From assembly GCA_017427775.1 (NCBI GenBank), contig JAFRSD010000013.1:124001-188000 (forward strand): a stretch of DNA of 64,000 nt. Reading direction: 5' to 3'. A program made the translations under genes and the position numbers. This document shows, one piece after another, positions 24,507-32,542 of this stretch. The notes under the pieces were generated by a model. It saw only the letters and a program-made list of their open reading frames with translations. It did not search any database and had not been told where the DNA came from. The stretch is from Lachnospiraceae bacterium. Lineage in GTDB: Bacteria; Bacillota; Clostridia; Lachnospirales; Lachnospiraceae. Each line of letters starts with the position of its first letter. The stretch's first letter is position 1.

Positions 24507-25061
24507 ATGGATAACGGTGCAAGTAGCTACCGCCGTTTTCTCGAGGGTGATTGGGATGGTCTTACTGAGATCGTCAGTGAATATTATAAAGGTCTTGTTT
24601 TATATCTGAACACATATTTGAATAATCTTCAGGACGCTGAAGATATGGCTGAAGAAACCCTGTTAGTGTTAACCACACAGAAACCCGTGTATAAAGGCAA
24701 CGCCTCTTTCAAAACCTGGCTTTATGGGATTGGCAGAAATGTGACCTGCATTAGTCTTCGCAAGAACCATCGGGTAGTTCCTGTATCTCCGGATGATTTA
24801 TCCTTGCTGGCATCACAGGAACAGGATGCTGCGGAGGAATTCTTTCTAGACGAAGAGAAACGGGTGCTGCATCGTTGTTTATTGCGGTTACGAACGGAAT
24901 TCCGACAGGTTCTTTGGCTCAGGTATTTCGAAGATATGAGCGCTTCCGAGATTGCGAAAGTAATGAGTAAGACAAAATATAGTGTCAATCAACTTACAGC
25001 ACGGGCAAAGAAAGCATTACGTGAAGAGATGGCGAAGGAGGGATATCATGCGAGATACTGA
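24507..25061 (+). CDS. ECF-type RNA polymerase sigma factor
   Basis: A 184-residue extracytoplasmic-function sigma factor. Region 2: TEIVSEYYKGLVLYLNTYLNNLQDAEDMAEETLLVL and FKTWLYGIGRNVTCISLRKN (read in pieces). Region 4: FRQVLWLRYFEDMSASEIAKVM followed by the recognition helix TKYSVNQLTARAKKAL. An AGGAGGTGA site precedes ATG 24507. It overlaps the next gene, the usual arrangement for an ECF factor and its membrane anti-sigma factor. Codons are more AT-rich than those of neighbours, suggesting transfer. Confidence 0.88.
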   Translation: MDNGASSYRRFLEGDWDGLTEIVSEYYKGLVLYLNTYLNNLQDAEDMAEETLLVLTTQKPVYKGNASFKTWLYGIGRNVTCISLRKNHRVVPVSPDDLSLLASQEQDAAEEFFLDEEKRVLHRCLLRLRTEFRQVLWLRYFEDMSASEIAKVMSKTKYSVNQLTARAKKALREEMAKEGYHARY

Positions 25062-25608
25062 TGAGGTTGTAAAAAGTATAAGAAGAAAAACAGAATTATA
25101 TGAGCGTCAAAACGAAAATAAATCAAACGAAAGGAGGCGGTTTTCTATGAAAAAGCAGGTTGTTATTATTCTTGTTGCCATTCTGGCGGTAGCATCTGTC
25201 GGAGGGGCACTGGCATACAAAGAAAGCAAGAAAAAACAGAGTGTCATGAAAAATGAGAATAATGAAAATGGTCGAGTAACGATATCCATGCCGGAAGGCC
25301 TTACTCGAGTAAAGATAATTGATGGGACTTTTGGAGATACCATCACTTTCGATGGTGACGAGCTCAAAGAGCTATGTGACATATTCAATAGTATTACGGG
25401 AACAGCAGAAGATGTCGGTGAAAGCGGCGGTTATACATATGGTATACAGTGTTACATAGGAGATGAAAGGTGTGCCTCTTTCAGCATCATGAGTCCGACA
25501 GTATTACGGGAACAGATTGGCAATTCCTGCCGATTGTTCACATCGGATTCTGAAATGGCAGTATACAAGTATCTCACAGATTTGTTTGAAGCATATCGAG
25601 CGGAATAA
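25048..25608 (+). CDS. Single-pass membrane protein, candidate anti-sigma factor, with two possible starts
   Basis: From ATG 25048 (GGAGGG upstream, overlapping the sigma stop) the protein has a 33-residue charged cytoplasmic part (MRDTDEVVKSIRRKTELYER ...), one membrane helix (VVIILVAILAVASVGGALAY) and an extracellular domain of about 125 residues. A second in-frame ATG at 25147, exactly where the helix begins (MKKQVV), has an even better site, AAAGGAGG at 25130-25137. Two products are possible: the full-length anti-sigma candidate and an exported form lacking the sigma-binding part. No Cys-His zinc motif is present and no family is recognised. AT-rich. Confidence 0.65.
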   Translation: MRDTDEVVKSIRRKTELYERQNENKSNERRRFSMKKQVVIILVAILAVASVGGALAYKESKKKQSVMKNENNENGRVTISMPEGLTRVKIIDGTFGDTITFDGDELKELCDIFNSITGTAEDVGESGGYTYGIQCYIGDERCASFSIMSPTVLREQIGNSCRLFTSDSEMAVYKYLTDLFEAYRAE

Positions 25609-25623
25609 GTGGTTTTCAGGTTG

Positions 25624-25656
25624 GAAGGGGCTGTAAGCACCCCTTCTTTTCCTTTT
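25624..25656 (+). terminator. Terminator of ECF sigma operon
   Basis: GAAGGGG against CCCCTTC with a nine-base loop, followed by TTTTCCTTTT. Confidence 0.82.
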
Positions 25657-25708
25657 ATGCTGAAATGTCGTAAAGGCTGGGTTTTAAGTGGCAGACAAAG
25701 GAAATGTG

Positions 25709-25717
25709 TGGTATAAT
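25709..25717 (+). promoter_or_regulatory. Extended -10 promoter before HEAT-repeat gene
   Basis: TGG directly followed by a perfect TATAAT (25712-25717); the -35 position holds only TGGCAG. GGAAATGTG precedes it, resembling other promoters in the window. The coding start is 70 bases downstream. Confidence 0.6.
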
Positions 25718-25789
25718 ATCTAAGATTTTTCTGGAGGACGAATGTCTGTTAACTGACCTCCGGCATAACTTAACTAGGGAGAAACTGAT

Positions 25790-26410
25790 TTGAACGAATC
25801 TGAGCTCTATAAAGACCTTGGGAAATTGACAAAGGATAAGAGCAGATGGAAGCAGAGCATTCCATTTGTCGCATCGCTTCTTAATACGGAGTCCGTAAGA
25901 ATCCGGGCAAAGGTGCTCTGGCTGCTTGGTGAGATGGGGCTTGCATATCCGGCGGATATGCAAGGGTATGTTCCGGAGATTGCCTTGTTCCTTGACAGCG
26001 CGGAGCCGCTTTTGCGGGAGCGGGCGGTTAACGCTCTCGGCAGGATCGGCAGGAGCAACTATCCGGCAGTAGAACAATACCGGAACGATTTATTCCGCTT
26101 CGCTGACGATGAGAATCCTAAGGTACGTCTGAGTTTTATATGGGCGTCGGAGAACATTGCCACGAATACGCCCGACATCTATAAAGACCATATGCAGGTG
26201 TTTGAGAAGCTTCTGCATGATCCGGATGACAAGGTCAGAATGGAATCGCCTGAGATTTTCCGTGTTCTAGGGAAACGCAGACCGGAGTTTGTCCAGCCGT
26301 ACATGGAACTGCTGTGGAGCATGTCCGAATCCGACGATAACAGAGTCGTCCGGATTCATTGCGCGGGTGCGATAAAAGCGACAGGAATGAAACAAGACAA
26401 CGGAGATTAA
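25790..26410 (+). CDS. HEAT-repeat protein
   Basis: An all-helical protein of 206 residues with repeated helix pairs of HEAT/armadillo type, for example SVRIRAKVLWLLGEMGLAYP, AEPLLRERAVNALGRIGRSN, DENPKVRLSFIWASENIATN and DPDDKVRMESPEIFRVLGKR. Such repeats bind other proteins or nucleic acid; no catalytic residues are seen. The likely start is TTG at 25790, eight bases after AGGGAG; no ATG upstream is usable. It is followed by two small genes of unknown function with tight spacing, so the three form an operon. Confidence 0.75.
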   Translation: MNESELYKDLGKLTKDKSRWKQSIPFVASLLNTESVRIRAKVLWLLGEMGLAYPADMQGYVPEIALFLDSAEPLLRERAVNALGRIGRSNYPAVEQYRNDLFRFADDENPKVRLSFIWASENIATNTPDIYKDHMQVFEKLLHDPDDKVRMESPEIFRVLGKRRPEFVQPYMELLWSMSESDDNRVVRIHCAGAIKATGMKQDNGD

Positions 26411-26415
26411 CGATT

Positions 26416-26700
26416 ATGTGGTTTAAGATGCATCCATGGGTTTTCCCCGCTGTTTTAGGCGGAATAGGACTCCTTTATCTGATCCTTAATGTTGCGTGCA
26501 TTATAGAAAGCAAAAAACAAAAACGCTTTATATCCGGAATCCCGCTCTTGGGAGGCATTCATATTTTGATCGCAGGCTTGATCAGTCCCATCAAATGGCT
26601 GGCACTGCTCTGTGTCTTGGATTTTACCTTCTGGGAGTTGCTTTATGCACTTTTCATTGACGGTGCTTTCAAGAAGAACGATGACGGAGGAACCCAGTGA
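26416..26700 (+). CDS. Small membrane protein, unknown
   Basis: A 94-residue protein with about three hydrophobic segments (VFPAVLGGIGLLYLILNVACI, ISGIPLLGGIHILIAGLI, WLALLCVLDFTFWELLYALF) and a charged C-terminus KKNDDGG. No family is recognised. It starts six bases after the HEAT gene and its stop TGA overlaps the GTG start of the next gene. ATG 26416 is chosen because an earlier ATG (26359) would run through the end of the HEAT gene without a ribosome site. Confidence 0.6.
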   Translation: MWFKMHPWVFPAVLGGIGLLYLILNVACIIESKKQKRFISGIPLLGGIHILIAGLISPIKWLALLCVLDFTFWELLYALFIDGAFKKNDDGGTQ

Positions 26701-27167
26701 TAATTAAATTGAAAAACGGAATAGACTATCTTCTGCTGAAAAGAGAGGGAGAGTACTATTTGTTAACAGATCAAAAGGAGAAGACGGATTCCTCGTTCGA
26801 ATGGTGGAGAACCCATTACAGGAAGAAGATTGATCCTTATGACGAATGCGTCGAAGAGTGCTATGATGTTTCCTTTCACGTGATTTATGATGTCGGTATC
26901 CCGGGTGTTACTGATAATTGGATCCTATTGGGAGACAGTGACCTGTCAAAAGGTATTGTTTATCTTAATGACGGGAATAATCATGAGGGGTGGGAATTTG
27001 TAGACAGAAACTGGAGCCGGAAAAGGATTGATTTTTGCGATGTGAAGGATCAGTATCTGGAAAAGAAGATTTCGATAAAAAACGGCAGGAAATGCGACCC
27101 TAAGAGGAAAGAGCGTGTTTATATGTCGAAGAAAGAATTCGCGGAATTCTGGATAAATTCGTTATAA
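26697..27167 (+). CDS. Unknown soluble protein, GTG start
   Basis: A 156-residue protein, acidic and rich in aromatic residues (SSFEWWRTHYRKKIDPYDE, NHEGWEFVDRNWSRKR), with no signal peptide or membrane helix. The GTG start overlaps the preceding stop and follows GGAGG at 26686-26690. Family not recognised. Such compact acidic proteins next to HEAT-repeat and small membrane proteins are common among immunity-type genes, but no toxin is visible here, so this is only a suggestion. Confidence 0.55.
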   Translation: MIIKLKNGIDYLLLKREGEYYLLTDQKEKTDSSFEWWRTHYRKKIDPYDECVEECYDVSFHVIYDVGIPGVTDNWILLGDSDLSKGIVYLNDGNNHEGWEFVDRNWSRKRIDFCDVKDQYLEKKISIKNGRKCDPKRKERVYMSKKEFAEFWINSL

Positions 27168-27543
27168 GCGTTTGGGTGATATGGAATAAGGAGTGGACAT
27201 TGAAGATGATTAATACATCGGATTGCGAATGGTATGCAACCTGTGATTGTTGGGCTAATATCAAAGCCGGGAAATACGTGTTATAGTTTTGGACCGGAGG
27301 TTTGTCACACAATAACAAAAGTTTAATGAAGCAGGTAACGTGGCGACAGTCGCCCCGGTGCCTGCTGTATTTTTCCCTTTTCTTGGTTTTTGCACGTTTT
27401 TTCTCATTTTCCCTATGGAATTTTTCGGCCAAACTTGTTATTATGTTATATAGGCATATTATGCCCATGGGGTTACAATTGATTTTCGTCTGACATCGGG
27501 TTGTGACCCGGAGAAGGTGCGGTTATTTGAAGGAGGGTTGCTT
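27168..27543 (+). other. Intergenic region with a possible 28-residue peptide and a hairpin
   Basis: Frame 27200-27286 starts at TTG with AAGGAG eight bases upstream and encodes a Cys-rich peptide containing SDCEWYATCDCWANIKAG; it may be a remnant. A hairpin at 27331-27365 (GCAGG ... CCTGC with inner GGCGAC/GTCGCC) is followed by TGTATTTTTCCCTTTT and looks like a terminator. A weak promoter, TTGTTA about 16 bases before TATTAT, lies near 27437-27464, ahead of the MORN gene. The region is AT-rich like the genes to its left. Confidence 0.45.
27331..27377 (+). terminator. Probable terminator before MORN gene
   Basis: Compound stem GCAGG/CCTGC enclosing GGCGAC/GTCGCC, followed by a T-rich run (TTTTTCCCTTTT). 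Confidence 0.6.
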
Positions 27544-30500
27544 ATGGCTGAATTGTTATGTGTTGTATGCAAAGAGAATAAAGCCGGCGGGGATGGCTTA
27601 TGTGTAAAATGTCGTTTCAAGATGAATACACAGCAGGAGTCTGCCCCTCTTGAAGAGCAGGAACTGCTTCTGCCCGAGGGCCGGTATTTCGGAAAGACGC
27701 GTAACGGAATTCCGAACGGCCGCGGCGAGCTGACATATAATGAGGGTGATTCCCGGAAGTACTACAGGGGAGAATTTAAGGACGGCATGCGGCACGGCAA
27801 GGGGAAGCTCGTGTTCCGCAATGATGCTTACTATGACGGTGAGTGGGTTCACGACAAATACGACGGCTACGGCGAGGAGTCAATCCCGGGCGGTAACGTG
27901 CTTGAGGGTTACTATGAGCAGGGCCGGCTGATCAGCGGACATGTATTTTTCGGTGACGGTCGTGAATATGACGGTGAGTGGAGCAATGATCTGCCGAACG
28001 GCATGGGCAAGATGTTCTTCCATGACGGCCACGCAGAGGAAGGCTTCTGGATCAACGGCGTATGCGCATTCCGTGACAAGCCCGATGATGAGCAGATTCA
28101 GGCATTTCTCCGTAAGCAGGAGGAGATTGCCCGTGAGGAAGAGGAGATGCTCGCTGAGGAGAATGAGCGCCGTCGTCTTGCAAAGGAGAAGCGTGACCGT
28201 ATGATCGCGCAGCTTCGTGAGCAGCAGGCCAAGGAACAGGAAGGCGGAGACCGTTTCTACGCCGCAGAGCCTGTAATGGCTGTTGAAGAAGAGATTAATA
28301 ATGCTATTCGCGGGAACAAGAACGAGGAGGAAACTCCCGAAGAGACCGCTCCCACGGAAGTGCTTTCGAATGATGAGAACGAGCAGGCATTTGCCGGCGA
28401 TACGGAAGAGACTGCGGTTGAAATTCCGGTTGAGGAAGACGATGATTCGGCGGAGACCGAAAAGGCTGAGGAGACCGCGAATGTCGAAGAGTCCTCTGCA
28501 CCTGCTGATGATACCGATTATCTCGTTCCCGACCAGCCGGTTGACAAGGAAGAGATGGAGCAGGCTCCGCCTGTGCCGTCTGCGACTGCGGTATTTATGC
28601 GCGACGGTTTTCCGCCGGCATACGATGAGAATCCCGCTGAGGAATCTTTCTTAGAGACCGCGCTTTATAAGCCCGGCGAGGAATTTCCTTCTTTTGACGC
28701 TTTGTTCGAGGACGAAGAGGAGAAAGAGGAAGAGCCCGCACCGGTTGAAAAGAAACACGAAGAGATTCCTATCATCATTGAGGATAATACCATCTACGGT
28801 GATGACGGCATGTCCGCGGAAATCGTTTACGATTCGCCTTTCGACAGAGCAGACGCAACGCCTGTGAAAGAAGAGGCTGTGGAGGCTGCTGTTGAGGCTT
28901 CGGAGGAAACCGAAGAAGCCGCTACGGAAGTTGCGGAGGCTGCGGAAGAGGCGGTTGAGACCGTTGAGGAGACTGTTGAAGAGGCAGCAGAGGAAACTGC
29001 TGAGACGCTAGAGGCTGTTGAAGAGACAGTCGAAGAGACCGCAGAAGAAGTGACCGAAGAGGCTGCGGAAACCGCAGAGGCTGTTGAAGAAGCAGTTGAT
29101 GAGATCAAGGAAGAGGCAGCGGAAGAAGTTGCCGAGACCGTTGAGGAAGCCAAGGAAGCCGCTGAAGCTGTTGCCGAAGAGACCAAGGAAGCCGCTGTTG
29201 AGGCAGTTGCAGAAACATTGGCGGAGCAGCCTGTCGAGAAGCCCGTTGAGCAGCCGGTTGAAAAAACTGTGGAGCAGCCGCTTGGCAAGACCGGATATTT
29301 CTCCGAGACCTATGCAAACGGCCAGATGTACGAGGGCGACTTCTATGACGGACGCCGTCAGGGTAACGGCTTAATGATTTATCCGAACGGCGATATCTAT
29401 GAAGGCGGTTATTATGCCGGCAAACGCCATGGACAGGGAGTCCTGACCTACGGCAACGGCAGCATATATGAAGGCAGCTGGGAGAATGGCATGAAGTCCG
29501 GCAAGGGTAAGTTCACCAAGAAGAGCGGTGAGAGTTACCAGGGTGATTTTGTGGCGGGCGCATTTGCCGGACACGGTATCCTTCGTTACGAGAACGGCGA
29601 CGTTTTCGAAGGCGAATGGTTCAACAACCGTCAGAACGGTGAAGGTATCATGACCTATGCCGACGGCACTCAGGAGAAGCAGGTTTGGGAGAATGGAATC
29701 AAAATCTCCGCTGAGCCGCTGATCGCTGAAGAACCCGCTCCGGTTGAGGAAGCAGTTGAAGATGTTATCGAGCCGATTGAAGAGAAGGCGGAGGAAGTAA
29801 CGGAAGCAGTTGAAGAGACTGTGGAAGAGGATACCGAGAACATAGAGGAAACAGTTGAGGAAACTACTGAGACCGTAGAAGAAACTGCGGAAGCGGTTGA
29901 AGAAGCCGTGGAGGAAGCGACCGAAACAACGGAAGAAGTTACCGAGACTGTAGAAGAAGCTGCTGAGGAAGTAACGGAAGCAGTTGAAGAGACTGTGGAA
30001 GAGGTTACCGAGGAATTGGAAGAGGCAGTTGAAGGAGTGACTGAAACTGCTGAAGAAGCTGCCGAGGAAGTAACTGAGGATGCTGAGGGAACCGTTGAGG
30101 AAATAACCGAGGCGGTTGAAGAGACTGCTGAAGAGGTTGCCGAAGTTGTAGAGGAAGTAACCGAACAGGCCGAAGAGGCTGCAGAAGAAGTAGCGGAATC
30201 GGTTGAAGAGACCACAGAAGAAGTTGCTGAGAACGTTGAGGAGGTAACGGAAGCGGTTGAAGAAACTGTGGAAGAGGTTACCGAGAACGCGGAAGAGGCA
30301 GTTGAAGAAGTAACTGAGACTGCTGAGGAAAATGTTGAGGAAGCAACTGAGGCTGTTGAAGAGACAACCGAAGAAGTTTCCGAAACTGTAGAGGAGACTG
30401 TCGAGGAAGTAACCGAACAGACTGAAGAAGTAACCGAGCAGGTTGAAGAAACTATAGAAGAGGCAGCCGAGAAGGCTGAAGATACTGTAGAAGAAATCAC

Positions 30501-30948
30501 CGAGCAGGTTGAAGAGACTGCTGAGGAAGTAGCAGAGACGGCCGAGGAGACAGCGGCAGCAGTTGAGGAACCCGCCGAGGCATCTGCTTCTGAAGAACCT
30601 GAGGCTCCCGCAGAAGAGAAACTTCCCGCTGAGGAAGAGGCTCCGCAGCCCGTAGTTCGCGAGACGAAGTCGATCTCTTATAAGAACGGCAACAAGTATG
30701 CCGGACAGGTTAATGAGAAGGATCTTCCGGACGGTGTCGGTATTTATACTTATGCGAACGGCAGCCGGTACGAAGGAAGCTTCCGCGAAGGTATGCGTGA
30801 CGGTGTAGGCCGTTTCACATGGTCTACCGGAGACTACTATGAAGGCGACTGGAAGGACAACAACCGCCACGGTAACGGCCGCATGGTATTTGTCAGCGGA
30901 CGTGTAAGAGAAGGCCGTTTCGTAAATAACGAGTTTAAGCCGGAATAA
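27544..30948 (+). CDS. Giant MORN-repeat protein with zinc knuckle and acidic coiled-coil tracts
   Basis: 1134 residues from ATG 27544 (AAGGAGGG upstream). Order: an N-terminal zinc-knuckle-like C-V-V-C ... C-V-K-C (6-24), a MORN block (about 40-180, e.g. GRYFGKTRNGIPNGRGELTY), a charged Glu-rich helix (about 185-240), acidic linkers, a first Glu/Val/Thr/Ala tract (about 440-560), a second MORN block (about 580-715), a long tract in 11-residue periods (about 750-1010, e.g. EEVTENAEEAVEEVTETAEE), and a final MORN block (about 1040-1130). There is no signal peptide or membrane helix. MORN repeats often bind phospholipid or protein. It is 19 bases before a tyrosine-phosphatase gene, so it may belong to that kinase/phosphatase operon. 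Confidence 0.85.
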   Translation: MAELLCVVCKENKAGGDGLCVKCRFKMNTQQESAPLEEQELLLPEGRYFGKTRNGIPNGRGELTYNEGDSRKYYRGEFKDGMRHGKGKLVFRNDAYYDGEWVHDKYDGYGEESIPGGNVLEGYYEQGRLISGHVFFGDGREYDGEWSNDLPNGMGKMFFHDGHAEEGFWINGVCAFRDKPDDEQIQAFLRKQEEIAREEEEMLAEENERRRLAKEKRDRMIAQLREQQAKEQEGGDRFYAAEPVMAVEEEINNAIRGNKNEEETPEETAPTEVLSNDENEQAFAGDTEETAVEIPVEEDDDSAETEKAEETANVEESSAPADDTDYLVPDQPVDKEEMEQAPPVPSATAVFMRDGFPPAYDENPAEESFLETALYKPGEEFPSFDALFEDEEEKEEEPAPVEKKHEEIPIIIEDNTIYGDDGMSAEIVYDSPFDRADATPVKEEAVEAAVEASEETEEAATEVAEAAEEAVETVEETVEEAAEETAETLEAVEETVEETAEEVTEEAAETAEAVEEAVDEIKEEAAEEVAETVEEAKEAAEAVAEETKEAAVEAVAETLAEQPVEKPVEQPVEKTVEQPLGKTGYFSETYANGQMYEGDFYDGRRQGNGLMIYPNGDIYEGGYYAGKRHGQGVLTYGNGSIYEGSWENGMKSGKGKFTKKSGESYQGDFVAGAFAGHGILRYENGDVFEGEWFNNRQNGEGIMTYADGTQEKQVWENGIKISAEPLIAEEPAPVEEAVEDVIEPIEEKAEEVTEAVEETVEEDTENIEETVEETTETVEETAEAVEEAVEEATETTEEVTETVEEAAEEVTEAVEETVEEVTEELEEAVEGVTETAEEAAEEVTEDAEGTVEEITEAVEETAEEVAEVVEEVTEQAEEAAEEVAESVEETTEEVAENVEEVTEAVEETVEEVTENAEEAVEEVTETAEENVEEATEAVEETTEEVSETVEETVEEVTEQTEEVTEQVEETIEEAAEKAEDTVEEITEQVEETAEEVAETAEETAAAVEEPAEASASEEPEAPAEEKLPAEEEAPQPVVRETKSISYKNGNKYAGQVNEKDLPDGVGIYTYANGSRYEGSFREGMRDGVGRFTWSTGDYYEGDWKDNNRHGNGRMVFVSGRVREGRFVNNEFKPE
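28861..29225 (+). repeat. First acidic coiled-coil tract inside MORN gene
   Basis: DNA rich in GAAGAG/GCTGAG/GTTGAG triplets encoding Glu-Glu-x-x-Glu patterns (VEETVEEAAEETAE and similar). Periods are 7 and 11 residues mixed; similar in wording to the longer tract downstream. Confidence 0.75.
29790..30570 (+). repeat. Hendecad (33-bp) repeat tract inside MORN gene
   Basis: About two dozen imperfect 33-bp units coding for 11-residue repeats of the form EEVTExxEExx, broken in places by 7-residue insertions. Units differ at synonymous and non-synonymous sites, so it is an old tandem array. An 11/7 mix predicts a long right-handed or straight coiled coil. Confidence 0.82.
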
Positions 30949-30967
30949 GGAGCAGAGTTCAGGAAAC

Positions 30968-31687
30968 ATGTACTATTTCGACATCCACTGCCACATTTTA
31001 AACGGAATTGATGACGGAGCGCGGAATCCCGAGGTTACGGCCCAGATGCTGAAGATGGCCTATGACGACGGAATCCGCGGCATCATCTGCACGCCGCATT
31101 ATCAGCCGGGAACCTTTAATACCGGCAAAGCGGAGCGCGTGATCCGTGTGAAGCATCTGCGTGAGATCGCGCAGAAATTCTTCCCGGATCTGCGGATTTA
31201 TGAAGGCTGCGAGTGCTTTTCCGCATCCGGAAGCATTGTGGAGGATATCGACAGAGGACTCAGCGGAACACTTGCCGACAGCCGGTATTTTCTCGCGGAA
31301 TTCTCACCGTATACGCCCGGCAAGATCATTGAGGCACGGCTGATGGACATTCTCTCGGCCGGGTATTGGCCGATTGTGGCACACGCTGAGCGGTATTACG
31401 CGTTCGAGGATGAGAACTTCCGCAGACATATTGCTTCTTTCAGCCGCATTCAGATGAATGCCGACAGCATCATGGGAGAGGACGGACCGAAGATCCGCAA
31501 ACTTGCGCGGAAGATGCTTTCCGAGCACATCGTTTCCTTTGTCGCGACCGATGCCCACGGTGCGCATCACAGAATTCCGAAACTGTCGGAATGCGCGGAT
31601 TACATTTGTTCGAATTTCGGTGAGGAGTACGCAGAAGAGATTCTGTGGCGCAATCCCGAATCGATTATACAAAACGAAAAAATATAA
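30968..31687 (+). CDS. PHP-domain protein-tyrosine phosphatase (CpsB/YwqE-like)
   Basis: Metal-dependent tyrosine phosphatase of Gram-positive exopolysaccharide loci, which removes phosphate from the BY-kinase. Metal-site motifs are FDIHCHILNGIDDGA (N-terminal His-x-His), CTPHYQPG, EFSPY..., PIVAHAERY, and a C-terminal VATDAHG. 239 residues, close to the family norm of about 250. A kinase and its membrane adaptor lie downstream, separated by a terminator-like hairpin. Confidence 0.92.
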   Translation: MYYFDIHCHILNGIDDGARNPEVTAQMLKMAYDDGIRGIICTPHYQPGTFNTGKAERVIRVKHLREIAQKFFPDLRIYEGCECFSASGSIVEDIDRGLSGTLADSRYFLAEFSPYTPGKIIEARLMDILSAGYWPIVAHAERYYAFEDENFRRHIASFSRIQMNADSIMGEDGPKIRKLARKMLSEHIVSFVATDAHGAHHRIPKLSECADYICSNFGEEYAEEILWRNPESIIQNEKI

Positions 31688-31727
31688 CTGTCTCCGCGGG
31701 CTTCGGCCCGCCCTGACAGTTGTTTTT
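31686..31727 (+). terminator. Terminator or attenuator between phosphatase and chain-length genes
   Basis: A two-part stem AACTGTC ... GACAGTT enclosing GCGGGC-TTCG-GCCCGC, followed by GTTTTTA. The stem begins in the phosphatase stop codon, and the ribosome site AGGAGG of the next gene starts directly after the T run, leaving no room for a promoter. Partial read-through or regulated attenuation is therefore expected. Confidence 0.8.
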
Positions 31728-31737
31728 AGGAGGAAAA

Positions 31738-32541
31738 ATGGACAACAAACCAAACTCTTCAGAACAGACTGACACCATAAATCTGTCAGAATTGTTCTAC
31801 GTTCTTCTGTCGAGGATTCTGACGATCGTCTGTGTGACGGTATTGTGCGGCGCGGTTGCATTTGCCTACAGCAGATTCTTCATTGCTCCCGAGTATTCGG
31901 CCGGTTGTACGCTTTTCGTGCTGAACCGTAACAATGAGAACTCGCTGACTTCATCGGATATTTCCGCCAGTAACGCGCTCGTAAAAGACTACCAGATTCT
32001 GGCAGGAAGCCGCGCGGTTATTGAAAAGGTTATTGCCGACCTGAATCTGCAGTATGACGAATCCGATCCCGGTAAGGCAACGTATACCTATTCCCAGCTG
32101 AAGAGTGAGATTCGCGTTTCCGTACCGAGTGATTCGCGTATGCTTGTTGTAAGCGTTCTGGATAAGAACCCGAACAACGCCAAGAAACTGGCCGACGCCG
32201 TCTCTGAAGTGCTTGTAAGCCAGATCGTATCGAAGATGAAGACCGAGGCTTCCATTATCGATTATGCGGTTGTTCCGACCTCGCCGGCTTCACCGAACGT
32301 TAAGAAGAACACGCTGATCGGCGCAGCCATCGGATTCCTTCTGATCTGCGGTATCATCGTTCTTCGTTTCATCACCGATGATACGATCAAATCCGACACC
32401 GATATTGAGAAGTACCTGCATCTTCCCGTACTCGGAACCATTCCGCTCGATGAGAACGAAGAGCCTAAGAGAAAGCGCTCGGAGTATCGGGCCGATATGA
32501 AGAAAGCGAAAACGCTTTATTCGAGAAAGGGGGACAAATAA
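31738..32541 (+). CDS. Polysaccharide chain-length/co-polymerase protein, Wzz family (BY-kinase adaptor)
   Basis: A 267-residue membrane protein with two helices, one near the N-terminus (ILTIVCVTVLCGAVAFAYS) and one near the C-terminus (TLIGAAIGFLLICGIIVLRFI), with an extracytoplasmic Wzz domain between. The final helix is preceded by VPTSPASPNVKKN, the Pro-rich signature of this family. The cytoplasmic tail (RKRSEYRADMKKAKTLYSRK) should activate the kinase encoded next. ATG 31738 follows AGGAGG. Confidence 0.93.
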   Translation: MDNKPNSSEQTDTINLSELFYVLLSRILTIVCVTVLCGAVAFAYSRFFIAPEYSAGCTLFVLNRNNENSLTSSDISASNALVKDYQILAGSRAVIEKVIADLNLQYDESDPGKATYTYSQLKSEIRVSVPSDSRMLVVSVLDKNPNNAKKLADAVSEVLVSQIVSKMKTEASIIDYAVVPTSPASPNVKKNTLIGAAIGFLLICGIIVLRFITDDTIKSDTDIEKYLHLPVLGTIPLDENEEPKRKRSEYRADMKKAKTLYSRKGDK

Positions 32542-32542
32542 G

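Noticed and set aside
27302-27493. A 63-codon + strand frame before the MORN gene
   Set aside because: No ribosome site; it spans a hairpin and probable promoter, and its Phe-rich product comes from T-rich DNA.
24274-27543. Integrative element with att sites at tRNA-Thr
   Set aside because: No second copy of the tRNA 3' end at the right border and no integrase or excisionase gene was found.
29670-30500. Minus-strand Ser/Val/Thr-rich frame of 276 codons
   Set aside because: Low-complexity shadow of the GAAGAG-type repeats; no ribosome site or family match.
29371-30969. Long minus-strand frame of 532 codons across the MORN gene
   Set aside because: It is the mirror of the Glu/Val-rich tract: its Leu/Phe/Ser-rich product has no domain, and the + strand frame has a zinc knuckle, MORN repeats and a ribosome site.
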